Assembly: GCF_000764025.1 (NCBI RefSeq)
Contig: NZ_KN234748.1
Coordinates: 60,999-124,998, forward strand
Origin: Pseudohaliea rubra DSM 19751
GTDB lineage: Bacteria; Pseudomonadota; Gammaproteobacteria; Pseudomonadales; Halieaceae
Length of the DNA: 64,000 nt
Direction: 5' to 3'
The notes under the pieces are model-generated. The model was not told where the DNA came from and made no database searches. It saw only the letters and a list, made by a program, of their open reading frames with translations. Each line of letters opens with the position of its first letter. Within the stretch, counting starts at the first letter, position 1. The translations under genes were made by a program, and so were the position numbers. Shown here piece after piece: positions 19,653-28,588 of the stretch.

Positions 19653-19979
19653 ATGCTCTACCTGTTCACCGTGACCGTTGCCGAAGGCTACAGCGCTGAG
19701 CAGTACGCGGAAGCCTGGGTGCGCGCCAGCCGCCTGATCCAGCAGGCGCCGGGCGCCCGGGGAACGCGCCTGCACCGCAAGCTCGACGACCCGCGGGTCC
19801 TGCTGGCCATCGCGAGCTGGGATTCGAAGGCACAGCGGGACGCCATGGAGGCTGACCCGCCGACGGCGGTGAAGGCGATCATCGCCGCCGAAGCGCCCTT
19901 CGTCACCATTGAGCTGATTGGCGAGTTTGATGACCCGGCCTGGGAGGTGCTCCCCGGCATCGCTGCCGAGGCGCCCTAG
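19653..19979 (+). CDS. Small ABM-fold (antibiotic biosynthesis monooxygenase-like) protein
   Basis: 108 aa. Dimeric alpha-beta barrel pattern: YLFTVTVAEGYSAEQYAEAWVRASRLIQQAPGARG, then TRLHRKLDDPRVLLAIASWDSKAQRDAME, the usual ABM layout with a WxSxxxxxA block. It follows kynU with an AGGAGG RBS and 18 nt spacing, so it may act on aromatic products of kynurenine metabolism, but members of this fold are diverse and many have no known substrate. Its stop overlaps the convergent permease gene by 4 nt. Confidence 0.75.
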   Translation: MLYLFTVTVAEGYSAEQYAEAWVRASRLIQQAPGARGTRLHRKLDDPRVLLAIASWDSKAQRDAMEADPPTAVKAIIAAEAPFVTIELIGEFDDPAWEVLPGIAAEAP

Positions 19980-21361
19980 GTGCCGAAGCCCAGGGCGGCC
20001 AGGCCCAGCACGGCGAGGGTTGCCAGCACCGGGATTACCACGGTGATGATACCCACGTCCCGGTAGGCCTCGCGGTGCGTGAGCTGGGTAATACTGAGCA
20101 TGGCCACCACGGCCCCGCAGTGCGGCAGGCTGTCGAAGCCACCGGCGGTCATGGTGGCGAGGCGATGAAGTACACCGGGATCGATGCCGAGGGCGAGGTA
20201 GTCCGGGGCCAGGGTCTGCATGAAGATCTGCAGGCCACCGGACGCTGACCCCGTGATGCCGGCCACCAGGCTCACGCTGCCGAAGAGCGACAGCAGGGGC
20301 GGCAGGCCGGACTCCAGGGCGAGGCCCGAGAACTGGCGGAAGCCTTCGGTCTGTGTGACCACGCCGCCGAAGCCGATGACAGCAGCGGTGCTGATGAGGG
20401 GCATGATGGCGTCCTGGGTGCCGGCGCCTGCCAGGCGCAGACCGTGCCGGCGTACGGTGCCAAAGAGCAGCACCGCGGCGAGACTGCCGCTGAACAGGGC
20501 GATGCTGGGCCACAGCACCGGGTTTGCGCCGGCAAAGGTGAGTGCCTGCGCCAGCGGGCTGCTTCCCCCGGTGAGAGCATCGCCGCCGATAACGGTGAGG
20601 AGCCGCGGCAGAATGATCATGCCCAGCACCAGGGCCAGCGGCAGTATCGCCAGAGGCCAGGCCGGGTAGGCCGCTTCCCCGGCTGCGGGCGGGGCCAGCT
20701 GGTCCCGAGGGCCGGGCACGAAACCTTCGCCGGCGGCCTGTGCCAGGCGCCGCTGTCGCTCCAGGTAAAGCATCCCCAAACCGAACATGAGTGCGCCGCC
20801 GGCGAGACCGAGCCAGCCGCCCGCAAAGAGATCCGTGCCCAGCGCCGTGGCGGCGATGACGTTCTGGATCGACGGGGTCCCGGGGAGGGCGGTCAAGGTG
20901 AAGGTGCCGGCGCCGAGGGCCAGGGCGGCGCAAAAAAGCCGCTTGGGGATATCGGCCTCCTGCAGCAGGCGCAATCCCAGCGGATACATGGCAAAGATCA
21001 CCACAAAGACCACGACGCCGCCGTAGGTGAGCAGCCCGCAGGCGAGGGCGGTGATCCAGAGAGCCCGGTGGGCGCCCAGGCGGCGCACCAGGGCGAGGGC
21101 AATGCTCGCCGCCGCGTGGCTCTCGCCCATGAGGCGCCCGAAAACGGCGCCGGCAGCAAACAGGATGAAAAAGCGGCCGGCGAAGGTGAAGGCGCCGAGG
21201 GGGCCGAGGGCAAAGTGTTCCATGAGACCCTCTGCGAGGGGCAGGCCGTTGCTGAGGATCACGACAAGGGAGCAGAGCAGGGCGGCGAAGACAATGTCGA
21301 TGCCGCGCAGTGCCAGCCAGATGAGCAGCGCGACGCTGCCGACAAGCCCGATGAGTGCCAT
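19976..21361 (-). CDS. GntP-family permease
   Basis: 461 aa with about 12 hydrophobic helices. GntP/gluconate-type ion transporter signatures: YGGVVVFVVIFAMYPLG, LPGTPSIQNVIAATALGT, GITGSASGGLQIFMQTLAPDYLALGIDP, LHRLATMTAGGFDSLPHCGAVVAMLSI. Proteins with the last block form the subgroup often near D-beta-hydroxybutyrate or other short hydroxy-acid genes; the substrate here is unknown. It converges on the kynU operon and is divergent from gltX. Confidence 0.85.
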   Translation of the reverse strand: MALIGLVGSVALLIWLALRGIDIVFAALLCSLVVILSNGLPLAEGLMEHFALGPLGAFTFAGRFFILFAAGAVFGRLMGESHAAASIALALVRRLGAHRALWITALACGLLTYGGVVVFVVIFAMYPLGLRLLQEADIPKRLFCAALALGAGTFTLTALPGTPSIQNVIAATALGTDLFAGGWLGLAGGALMFGLGMLYLERQRRLAQAAGEGFVPGPRDQLAPPAAGEAAYPAWPLAILPLALVLGMIILPRLLTVIGGDALTGGSSPLAQALTFAGANPVLWPSIALFSGSLAAVLLFGTVRRHGLRLAGAGTQDAIMPLISTAAVIGFGGVVTQTEGFRQFSGLALESGLPPLLSLFGSVSLVAGITGSASGGLQIFMQTLAPDYLALGIDPGVLHRLATMTAGGFDSLPHCGAVVAMLSITQLTHREAYRDVGIITVVIPVLATLAVLGLAALGFGT

Positions 21362-21436
21362 GATCTACCCTGTTATTGTCCTGCGCAGGCAGTCTAGCGG
21401 GGGCTCCCGTGGGTGTATAGGCATGGGCCGCGGCCG

Positions 21437-21442
21437 TATAAT
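21437..21442 (+). promoter_or_regulatory. Perfect TATAAT -10 element before gltX
   Basis: TATAAT 30 nt upstream of the gltX ATG. The matching -35 region (GTGTAT/TGTATA, around 21413-21419) is weak. The stretch GTTCGTTTTTTCTTC between the -10 and the ATG would be the short 5' leader. Confidence 0.5.
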
Positions 21443-21471
21443 CGCGGTTCGTTTTTTCTTCAGGCCCTGTC

Positions 21472-22968
21472 ATGACCGTACGTACCCGTATCGCGCCTTC
21501 TCCCACCGGCGACCCGCACGTCGGCACCGCTTATATTGCGCTGTTCAATCTCTGCTTTGCCCGTGCCCATGGCGGCCAGTTTGTGCTGCGTATCGAGGAC
21601 ACAGACCGCGCGCGCAGCACCCCGGAGTCGGAGCAGGCCATCCTCGACGCCTTGCGATGGCTTGGCCTGGACTGGGATGAAGGCCCCGATAGCGGTGGCG
21701 ACCATGGCCCCTACCGCCAGAGCAAGCGTATGGCGCTCTACGGCCAGTACGCCTGGCAGCTGGTGGAGGCGGGCAAGGCTTTCGTCTGCTACCGCACTCC
21801 GGAAGAGCTGGAAACGCTGCGGAGCGAGCGCCGCGAGGCCGGGCAGGCGACGGCTCTCAAGCCTTCTGACCTGCGCCTTCCTGACGACGAGATCGCTCAG
21901 CGCAAGGCGGCGGATATGCCCTATGTCATCCGCATGGTCGTGCCCGAGGAGGCCGGCAGCTGCGCCGTGGCTGACCGGCTCCGCGGCACCATTGAGCTGG
22001 ATTGGAGCATGGTCGACGCGCAGATTCTGCTGAAGAGTGACGGTATGCCCACCTATCATCTCGCCAACGTGGTCGACGATCACCTTATGGGCATCACTCA
22101 TGTGATCCGCGGGGAGGAGTGGATCAACTCCGCCCCGAAGCATCAGCTGCTCTATGAGTACTTCGGCTGGGACATGCCCGAGCTCTGCCACCTGCCGCTC
22201 CTGCGCAATCCCGACAAGTCGAAGCTCTCCAAGCGCAAGAACCCCACCAGTATTCTCTACTACGAGCGCATGGGCTTCCTGCCGGAAGCGCTGCTCAACT
22301 ACCTCGGGCGCATGGGCTGGTCCATGCCCGACGAGCGGGAGAAGTTCTCCCTGCACGACATGCTCACACACTTCGACATTGATCGGGTGTCCCTGGGCGG
22401 GCCCATCTTCGACGTGGAGAAGCTGCGCTGGCTGAACGGCGTATGGCTCCGGGAGGAGCTGGATGAGACACAGCTCGCCGACCGTCTGCAGCACTGGGCC
22501 CTGAACCGGGAAAACCTCATGAAGGTACTGCCCCACGCGCAGAAGCGCATGGAGGTGCTGAGCGACTTTGCGCCGCTGACGGCGTTTCTCGTTTCCGGCG
22601 AATTGCCCATCGACGACAGCGATTTCGACGGGCTCCGGGGCGAGCGTGAGGCGCTTGTGCGCCAGCTGCAGTTCGCCCTCTGGCGCCTCGAGGCGCTGCG
22701 CCACTGGGACCGTGACACGGTCTGGCAGGCGCTCAAGGCCCTTGCGGATGACCTGGGCGTCAAGGTGAAGGATTTCCTGGCCCCGCTGTTCATCGCCATC
22801 AGCGGTTCCAGTGCTTCCTTTTCCGTGGTCGACGCCATGGAGCTCCTCGGCCCGGATATGAGCCGCATGCGCATCCGCCATGCTATCGCCGTCCTCGGCG
22901 GCGTATCCAAGAAGGCCGCCAAGCGGCTGGAGAAAGACTACGGGGCACTGCCCTCGACGGAGATCTGA
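21472..22968 (+). CDS. gltX: Glutamyl-tRNA synthetase
   Basis: 498 aa class I aminoacyl-tRNA synthetase, the usual length of full-size bacterial GluRS (so not the truncated tRNA-Asp-modifying paralogue GluQ). HIGH-type motif [12 protein letters not shown] (about 9-21), [44 protein letters not shown] and the KMSKS equivalent KLSKRKN (about 251). The anticodon-binding helical cage follows. It charges tRNA-Glu. The GST-like gene begins 2 nt after the stop. Confidence 0.97.
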   Translation: MTVRTRIAPSPTGDPHVGTAYIALFNLCFARAHGGQFVLRIEDTDRARSTPESEQAILDALRWLGLDWDEGPDSGGDHGPYRQSKRMALYGQYAWQLVEAGKAFVCYRTPEELETLRSERREAGQATALKPSDLRLPDDEIAQRKAADMPYVIRMVVPEEAGSCAVADRLRGTIELDWSMVDAQILLKSDGMPTYHLANVVDDHLMGITHVIRGEEWINSAPKHQLLYEYFGWDMPELCHLPLLRNPDKSKLSKRKNPTSILYYERMGFLPEALLNYLGRMGWSMPDEREKFSLHDMLTHFDIDRVSLGGPIFDVEKLRWLNGVWLREELDETQLADRLQHWALNRENLMKVLPHAQKRMEVLSDFAPLTAFLVSGELPIDDSDFDGLRGEREALVRQLQFALWRLEALRHWDRDTVWQALKALADDLGVKVKDFLAPLFIAISGSSASFSVVDAMELLGPDMSRMRIRHAIAVLGGVSKKAAKRLEKDYGALPSTEI

Positions 22969-22970
22969 CC

Positions 22971-24002
22971 ATGGCAGAGCTGCTGCGGCTTATCGGGGGC
23001 ACGGGTTCTCCCTACACCCGCAAGATGGTGGCGCTGCTGCGCTATCGGCGCATTCCCTACGCCGTGACCTGGGCACACCCGGCCCAGGAGCTCGAGCGCC
23101 TCGGCATCGCGCCGCCACGACCGGTGCTGTTGCCGACACTGCTGTTCGAGGAAGACGGCGACGTGCGGGCGCGCTGCGATTCCACACCGTTGATCCGTCG
23201 CCTGGAGACGGACTACGCCGGGCGCAGCGCTGTGCCGACAGATCCCGCGCTCGCGTTTATTGATTATCTCCTCGAGGACTTTGCCGATGAGTGGGGCACC
23301 AAGTGGATGTTTCACTATCGCTGGTGCCGCGGGGCTGATGCCGCCAAGGCGGCGACGGTTCTACCGCTCACCATAGACGTCTCCCTCCCTCCCCGGGAGC
23401 TCGAGGCGGTGGCCCGTGCCTTCGGCGACCGGCAGATCGAGCGGCTCTGGGTGGTCGGATCCAACAGCACCACGGCGGCGGTCATCGAGGCGAGCTACGA
23501 ACGTTTCCTGGCGGCCTTCGCGGCGCACCTGGAGACCCAGCCCTGCCTCCTCGGGCGCCGCCCGGGCGCAAGTGACTTTGCGCTCTTCGGACAGCTCTCC
23601 CAGCTTTGTGCCTTCGATCCGACCCCGCGCGCTATCGCCGATGAGCTGGCGCCGCGTGCCGTTGCCTGGGTGGACCGTCTCGAAGACCTCAGTGGCCTCG
23701 AGCCTGCGGACGACGACTGGAACGACAGCGGAGCACCACCGGCGACGCTGCGTCCGCTCCTTGCCGAAGTGGGTCGGGTCTATGCGCCGGCGCTCCTTGC
23801 CAATGCCGCGGCCGTGTCCGCCGGCGACGCGGAGTGGGAAACGGACATCGACGGCGCCTCCTGGCGCCAGCGCAGCTTTCCCTACCAGGCCAAGTGCCTG
23901 GGCTGGATCCGGGAGCACTATGCAGCGCTTGATGATGCGGCCCGAGGGCGGGTTGCTTCACTGCTGGCGGGCACCGGTTGCGAGGCTCTGGTCGCGGTGT
24001 GA
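22971..24002 (+). CDS. Glutathione S-transferase-like protein
   Basis: 343 aa. An N-terminal thioredoxin-like domain (LLRLIGGTGSPYTRKMVALLRYRRIPYAV, then LPTLLFEEDGDVRARCDSTPLIRRLE) is followed by an all-helical GST C-domain with LLGRRPGASDFALFGQLSQL, the conserved N-capping region. The extra C-terminal stretch and ASWRQRSFPYQAKCLGWIREHY match a large-GST subgroup found in Proteobacteria and Mycobacteria. The substrate is unknown. It starts 2 nt after gltX and is surely cotranscribed with it. Confidence 0.8.
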   Translation: MAELLRLIGGTGSPYTRKMVALLRYRRIPYAVTWAHPAQELERLGIAPPRPVLLPTLLFEEDGDVRARCDSTPLIRRLETDYAGRSAVPTDPALAFIDYLLEDFADEWGTKWMFHYRWCRGADAAKAATVLPLTIDVSLPPRELEAVARAFGDRQIERLWVVGSNSTTAAVIEASYERFLAAFAAHLETQPCLLGRRPGASDFALFGQLSQLCAFDPTPRAIADELAPRAVAWVDRLEDLSGLEPADDDWNDSGAPPATLRPLLAEVGRVYAPALLANAAAVSAGDAEWETDIDGASWRQRSFPYQAKCLGWIREHYAALDDAARGRVASLLAGTGCEALVAV

Positions 24003-24047
24003 CCGTGGGCCCTCTACAAGCGCTCCGCGCTCTGCCACCATAGCCCC

Positions 24048-25448
24048 ATGGCTATCAGCGCCTTTGACCTGTTCAAGGTTGGTATCGGACCGTCGAGCTC
24101 GCACACCGTGGGTCCCATGCACGCTGCCCGGCGTTTCGCCGAGGCGCTGGCAGAAGCCGGTGTGTTCGATCGTTGCAGCCGCATCGCCGCACACCTCTAC
24201 GGCTCGCTCGGCGCCACCGGCGCCGGGCACGGCTCCCCGAAGGCGATCATACTCGGTCTCGAGGGTGAGACGCCGGAGACCGTGGACGTCGATGCCATCC
24301 CGGCGCGGCTGGGGCACATCCGGGAAGCGGGCGAACTCGTGCTCCTCGGACGTCGCGGCATCGCCTTCAACTATCGTGATGACCTGCAGATGCATCGCAG
24401 TGAGAGCCTGCCCTACCATGCCAACGGTATGCGCTTCGAGGCCTTCAGCAGCGATGGTGAGCGCCTGCTCGAGCGGGTCTTCTACTCGGTCGGCGGCGGC
24501 TTCGTGGTCGACGAGCAGGCCGCCGAGAGCGGTTTCCTGGTCGCCGATGAAACGCCGGTTGCCTACCCCTTCGACAGTGCCGCGCAGCTGCTGACGCACT
24601 GCCGGGAGAGCGGACTCTCCATCGGCGCGCTCATGCTCGAGAACGAGAAGGCCTGGCGCAGCGAGACGGAGATCCGTGAAGGCCTCCTGCAGCTCTGGCG
24701 GGTGATGGATGCCTGCATCGAGCGCGGCTGCGCCAGCGAGGGCATCATGCCCGGCGGTCTCAAGGTACGCCGTCGCGCGGCGCAGCTCTACCGGCAGCTG
24801 AAGACACAGGAGCAGTCCTTCGGGGATGCGTCCCTGAACACCATGGACTGGGTGACGCTCTACGCGCTTGCCGTCAACGAGGAGAATGCCATCGGCGGGC
24901 GCATCGTCACCGCTCCCACAAATGGTGCCGCGGGTATCATTCCTGCGGTGCTCAAGTATTACCTCGCGCACTGCAGCGGTAGTAGCGAAAACGACATCGT
25001 TCGCTACCTGCTTACCGCCGGCGCGATCGGCATCCTCTACAAGATTAACGCCTCCATCTCCGGTGCCGAGGTGGGCTGCCAGGGCGAAGTCGGTTCGGCC
25101 TGCTCCATGGCTGCCGGGGCACTGGCCGATGCCCTCGGCGGTACGCCGGCGCAGGTGGAGAACGCTGCGGAGATCGCCATGGAACACAATCTCGGTCTGA
25201 CCTGCGACCCGGTTGGTGGCCTGGTGCAGGTCCCCTGCATTGAGCGCAACGCCATGGGGGCGATCAAGGCTATCTCGGCGGCGCGCATGGCGCTGCGCGG
25301 TTCCGGTGAGCACTATGTGTCCCTGGATGAGGTGATCCGCACCATGCGTGACACCGGTCGCGACATGCAGGACAAGTACAAGGAAACCGCCCGGGGTGGC
25401 CTCGCGGTCAATGTCCTTGAAGTGCCCGTGAACATCATCGAGTGCTGA
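24048..25448 (+). CDS. sdaA: L-serine ammonia-lyase (single-chain, Fe-S)
   Basis: 466 aa. It deaminates L-serine to pyruvate. The beta domain [20 protein letters not shown] is at the N-terminus and the alpha domain contains [26 protein letters not shown]. Cys344 (GCQGEVG), Cys386 (LTCDP) and Cys397 (VPCIERNA) match the three ligands of the catalytic [4Fe-4S] cluster in type 2 serine deaminases. Cytoplasmic. It lies 46 nt after the GST-like gene and 8 nt before the TRIC-family gene, so they may form one transcript. Confidence 0.96.
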   Translation: MAISAFDLFKVGIGPSSSHTVGPMHAARRFAEALAEAGVFDRCSRIAAHLYGSLGATGAGHGSPKAIILGLEGETPETVDVDAIPARLGHIREAGELVLLGRRGIAFNYRDDLQMHRSESLPYHANGMRFEAFSSDGERLLERVFYSVGGGFVVDEQAAESGFLVADETPVAYPFDSAAQLLTHCRESGLSIGALMLENEKAWRSETEIREGLLQLWRVMDACIERGCASEGIMPGGLKVRRRAAQLYRQLKTQEQSFGDASLNTMDWVTLYALAVNEENAIGGRIVTAPTNGAAGIIPAVLKYYLAHCSGSSENDIVRYLLTAGAIGILYKINASISGAEVGCQGEVGSACSMAAGALADALGGTPAQVENAAEIAMEHNLGLTCDPVGGLVQVPCIERNAMGAIKAISAARMALRGSGEHYVSLDEVIRTMRDTGRDMQDKYKETARGGLAVNVLEVPVNIIEC

Positions 25449-25455
25449 GCAGCTC

Positions 25456-26073
25456 ATGACTCTGGCGGCGCTGCTCTACTGGACTGACCTGCTGGCAGTC
25501 GCCGTGTTCGCGATCAGCGGCGCGCTGGCGGCGGCGGAGCAGAAGCTCGACGTGCTCGCCTTCATTCTTTTCGGGACCATCACCGGCGTTGGCGGAGGCA
25601 CCTTGCGGGATCTCCTGCTGCAGGCTGGCCCGGTTTTCTGGATTGCCGATACGCATTACCTGTGGGTCTGTATCGGCGTCTCCCTGGGTACCTGGTATCT
25701 GGCACCGCCGCTGCGCGCGCGGGTCCGTATCCTCGTCTGGGCGGATGCTGCCGGCCTCGCCCTGTTCAGCGTCCTCGGTACGGCGAAAGCGCTTGGTGCA
25801 GAGGCGCCGATGGTGGTCGCCGTGGTCATGGGGGTGATGTCGGCGAGCTTTGGTTCGCTGATCCGCGATACGCTGCTGAACCGCTCACCGGTCCTGCTCG
25901 AGCCGGAGATCTACGTCACCGCTGCGCTCCTCGGTGCCGTCAGTTACGCGCTGCTGGCAGATGTGCCGGGCCTCGATGACGGTGTTGTGCTGCTCGTCGC
26001 CATGGTGAGCGCCTTTGCGCTGCGCGCCGCTGCGATCCTCTTCGATCTTCGCTTGCCGAATTATCGTCGCTGA
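25456..26073 (+). CDS. TRIC/UPF0126-family membrane protein
   Basis: 205 aa with six to seven transmembrane helices in an internal duplication: DLLAVAVFAISGALAAAEQKLDVLAFILFGTITGVGGGTLRDLLL and the second repeat LFSVLGTAKALGAEAPMVVAVVMGVMSASFGSLIRDTLLNRSP. Each repeat ends in the GGGTLRD or GSLIRD element of the TRIC-type channel fold. Bacterial YicG-type members are cation channels; some relatives have been linked to glycine or other small-molecule transport. Adjacency to serine deaminase is suggestive only. Confidence 0.87.
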   Translation: MTLAALLYWTDLLAVAVFAISGALAAAEQKLDVLAFILFGTITGVGGGTLRDLLLQAGPVFWIADTHYLWVCIGVSLGTWYLAPPLRARVRILVWADAAGLALFSVLGTAKALGAEAPMVVAVVMGVMSASFGSLIRDTLLNRSPVLLEPEIYVTAALLGAVSYALLADVPGLDDGVVLLVAMVSAFALRAAAILFDLRLPNYRR

Positions 26074-26146
26074 CGCCGCCCGAAAGGTGGTCTTGGCCTA
26101 CAATCTGTCCTGAGGGTAGCCCTTGCATCCGGGGGAGCTTTCGAAC

Positions 26147-26525
26147 GTGTTAGAGCTGGGCGGTACTTTTCCTGGCGGGCTGGGCCTGTTCATCCTCGCC
26201 GTGGCCATGATCACCGACGGCTTGAAGCTCTCGGCCGGCGAAGCCCTGCGTTCTATTCTTGCGTCATCCACCCGCACCCGGCTGCGGGGTGTGCTCTCCG
26301 GCGCCCTCCTGACGGCCCGGCCGCAGTTCCTCGATCGGAACGTGCTGGGTACCCCGGACCTGGCCCTGCGCGCCCTCTGCCTTGAGCTCGCGCGCCTGTC
26401 TGCGCATGGCCGAGCAGCCCGCCAAGGCTGCCGAGCGCCTGCGCACGCTCGGTGTTGAGGGGCCGCCGCTACCGGCAGAGGCAGCGACTGTGGACGCCCC
26501 CGCGGAGGTAGCGTCTGGCGGCTAG
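26147..26525 (+). pseudogene. Remnant of a Na/Pi cotransporter-family gene
   Basis: The first 57 codons from a GTG (RBS GGGGGAG upstream) encode a convincing Na/Pi-cotransporter N-terminus: FPGGLGLFILAVAMITDGLKLSAGEALRSIL, RTRLRGVLSGALLTA. In intact members this continues into the QSSSAV transport motif. Here, at about 26318, the sequence jumps to RPQFLDRNVLGTPDLALRALCLELARL, which resembles the region after the second transport repeat, so most of the membrane domain is missing. Beyond about 26395 the original frame is lost and the other frame (LRMAEQPAKAAERLRTLG) stays coding-like to a TAG at 26525. The gene is dead: one large internal deletion plus a frameshift. Confidence 0.72.
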
Positions 26526-26902
26526 CTGCCGCCGCGGCGCAGCAGTGCAACCGCCGCCAGCACGGTCAGCAGCGATTCGAAGGCGATGGCGCCATAGCTA
26601 TAGACCGTTAGCGGGTCCGTTGCCTGCAGCGCGTGGTAGCTGCGCCCGGCGGCAAGCAGGCCAATGCCCAGAAGCAGGGCCCAGAGGCCGGCGACCGTAT
26701 AGTCGGCGCGGCGTGCGCAGAGCAGGCAGAACAGGCCAAAGCCGGTCTGGAAGCCGCCATACATGGCGCCGATTTCGACCATGCCATCGGCCGTGGTCGT
26801 GGCCAGCCCCGCAGCATTGATGGCGATAGCGGGGTAGACCAGGCAGGCGAGCCCGTAGCCTGTAAAGATAAGGCCGGCGATGTAGAGCAGGATCTTGCCC
26901 AT
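26522..26902 (-). CDS. DUF4345-like small membrane protein
   Basis: 126 aa with four predicted helices. MGKILLYIAGLIFTGYGLACLVYPA, then the conserved block EIGAMYGGFQTGFGLFCLLCARR, is characteristic of DUF4345 proteins; the function is unknown. The ATG at 26902 is 17 nt downstream of the permease stop on the same strand. The end overlaps the pseudogene remnant by 4 nt on the opposite strand. Confidence 0.8.
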   Translation of the reverse strand: MGKILLYIAGLIFTGYGLACLVYPAIAINAAGLATTTADGMVEIGAMYGGFQTGFGLFCLLCARRADYTVAGLWALLLGIGLLAAGRSYHALQATDPLTVYSYGAIAFESLLTVLAAVALLRRGGS

Positions 26903-26919
26903 GGTTTGAGGTCCTCCTG

Positions 26920-28242
26920 TCAGGCTGGGGCCGGCGGCTCTCCGGAGGGAACGCGCCGGCTCAGGGTGGCACTGAGCCAGTAGAAAAGTGCGCCGCTGGC
27001 GACGATGCCGGCGCTGATAAGTGCCTCGGCCGGTCGCTGCAGCACGATGTAGAGCAGGGTCCAGCCGGTAATGGCCAGGAAGATAAGCGGCGGCAGCGGG
27101 TAGAGCACCACCCGGAAGGGCCGCGGCAGGGCCGGCTGGCGCCAGCGCAGGACGAAGAGGCCCAGCACCGTGAAGAAAGTATTCAGCGCCATGGTCGCGC
27201 CGGAGAAAACGAGAATGCGGTCGAAGGAGGCGGTCCACAGGAAGGCGAGAGCCACCGTGGCCTGAACGACGATGGCCGTCACCGGGATGCCGTCGCCGTT
27301 GACCCGTGCCAGGGGTCGGAAAACGGCGAAGTCTTCACCAATGGACTGCAGCACCCGCGGGCCCGCGAGAATCATTGCGCTGACGGTGGAAACGAGCAGC
27401 AGGGCGAGCAGGATCCCCATGATCGCAGCCCCGGCGTCGCCAAAGGCATAGCCGGCAGCCACGTAGCCCACCTCCACCCGGCCCACCATTGCCTCCATGG
27501 GCGCTACGGCGAGAAACACGAAATTCAGCAGTAGGTAGGCGAGGCAGACCACGCTGGTGCTGGCGATGAGCACCGTCGGCAGGTTGCGCTGAGGCCGTTC
27601 CAGTTCGCCGCTGATGTAGGTCGCGGCATTCCACCCGGAATAGGCGTAGTTCACGTAGATCAGCGAGACGGCGAAGGCGCCGGAAAAGAGCAGGGCACCG
27701 TCGCCCGCTGCGGGCACGAAGGCTGTTTGCTGGCCGCTGTCGTTGAACAGCAGGGCAAGGACCGAGAAACCCAGGATCAGCAGAATCTTGAGCCAGGTGA
27801 GCCAACGCTGAGTACCGCCGCTGCCGCGGTGGCTGGTGGAGTGCGCCACTGTGAGTACGATAATGAGCCCCGTGGCCAGCCAGAGTGGTGACAGCGCCGG
27901 GAACACGGCCGAGAGGTAGCTGCCGAAGGTCATGGCGGCAAGCGCCGTCGGCGCCGCAAAGCCTACCGTGGCCGACACCCAGCCGGAGATGAAGCCTGCC
28001 GCCGGGTGAAAGATACGCGAAAGGAAATTGTACTCGCCGCCGGAGCGGGGCAGGGCCGCGCCCAGCTCCGCATAGCTCATGGCGCCGCAGAGCGCGGCAA
28101 GGCCGCCCACAGCCCACAGGGCCAGGAGCACCGGCGCCGACTGGATCTCCACCAGCTGGAAGCCCAGGCTGGTGAACACGCCGGTGCCGATCATATTGGC
28201 TATGACTATGGCGGCGGCAACGGATGGTTTGAAGGAAGACAC
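26920..28242 (-). CDS. APC-family amino acid permease
   Basis: 440 aa from a GTG at 28242. Twelve-helix APC-type transporter: VAAAIVIANMIGTGVFTSLGFQ (substrate-binding unwound helix 1 GTGVF), ALCGAMSYAELGAALPRSGGEYNFLSRIFHPAAGF, YVNYAYSGWNAATYISGELERPQRNLP. This fits the LAT/basic amino acid/polyamine branch; the exact substrate cannot be told. A longer reading to 28320 runs into the tRNA-Ala promoter and adds a hydrophilic N-terminus that aligns with nothing, so GTG is preferred, though no strong RBS is visible. Confidence 0.88.
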   Translation of the reverse strand: MSSFKPSVAAAIVIANMIGTGVFTSLGFQLVEIQSAPVLLALWAVGGLAALCGAMSYAELGAALPRSGGEYNFLSRIFHPAAGFISGWVSATVGFAAPTALAAMTFGSYLSAVFPALSPLWLATGLIIVLTVAHSTSHRGSGGTQRWLTWLKILLILGFSVLALLFNDSGQQTAFVPAAGDGALLFSGAFAVSLIYVNYAYSGWNAATYISGELERPQRNLPTVLIASTSVVCLAYLLLNFVFLAVAPMEAMVGRVEVGYVAAGYAFGDAGAAIMGILLALLLVSTVSAMILAGPRVLQSIGEDFAVFRPLARVNGDGIPVTAIVVQATVALAFLWTASFDRILVFSGATMALNTFFTVLGLFVLRWRQPALPRPFRVVLYPLPPLIFLAITGWTLLYIVLQRPAEALISAGIVASGALFYWLSATLSRRVPSGEPPAPA

Positions 28243-28313
28243 CGCGTAATGTTGTGCGTCCCGGGCGTTGCATGCAAGTTTTTGCAGGGCGGATGTTTTC
28301 TCCTGGCAACGCC

Positions 28314-28342
28314 TTGACACCCCCGGTAGCGAACCCTAATAT
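28314..28342 (+). promoter_or_regulatory. Promoter of tRNA-Ala
   Basis: TTGACA (28314-28319), 17 nt spacer, TAATAT (28337-28342), followed by a GC-rich discriminator (GCGCGC), typical of stringently controlled stable-RNA promoters. The tRNA starts 43 nt downstream. Confidence 0.8.
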
Positions 28343-28384
28343 GCGCGCTTTCCGCCGGGGCCCGTCAGCGGCATCGGCAAATCC

Positions 28385-28460
28385 GGGGCCATAGCTCAGC
28401 TGGGAGAGCGCAACACTGGCAGTGTTGAGGTCGGCGGTTCGATCCCGCCTGGCTCCACCA
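28385..28460 (+). tRNA. tRNA-Ala (anticodon GGC)
   Basis: 76 nt cloverleaf. Acceptor GGGGCCA/TGGCTCC contains the G3:U70 wobble that defines alanine identity. Anticodon arm CAACA-CTGGCAG-TGTTG gives GGC; the T-arm has TTCGATC. CCA is encoded. An own promoter lies just upstream. Confidence 0.98.
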
Positions 28461-28488
28461 ACAAGATCAGGCTCGGCGGCTCTAGGCT

Positions 28489-28547
28489 GGCTCTATCCCA
28501 TTAACGGGGGATGGGCCGGTTCTCACTGAATCCGATTGATCATGCCA
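28489..28547. mobile_element. Solo terminal fragment of an ISL3-type insertion sequence
   Basis: Begins GGCTCTATCCCATTAACGGG and matches, with about six differences and one indel over 59 nt, the IS end next to the transposase remnant at 53423-53480. The last codons of the transposase (about GMINRI, minus strand) are still readable here. The rest of the element is gone. It lies 28 nt after tRNA-Ala and just before arfB. Confidence 0.75.
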
Positions 28548-28588
28548 GGCTGCATTCCCTGCGGCCATCCGCTATCGTTCCCGGTATC

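Noticed and set aside
28511..28588. N-terminal extension of arfB (26 extra codons)
   Set aside because: The extension lies in the IS-end fragment and does not resemble ArfB; the ATG at 28589 gives the family length.
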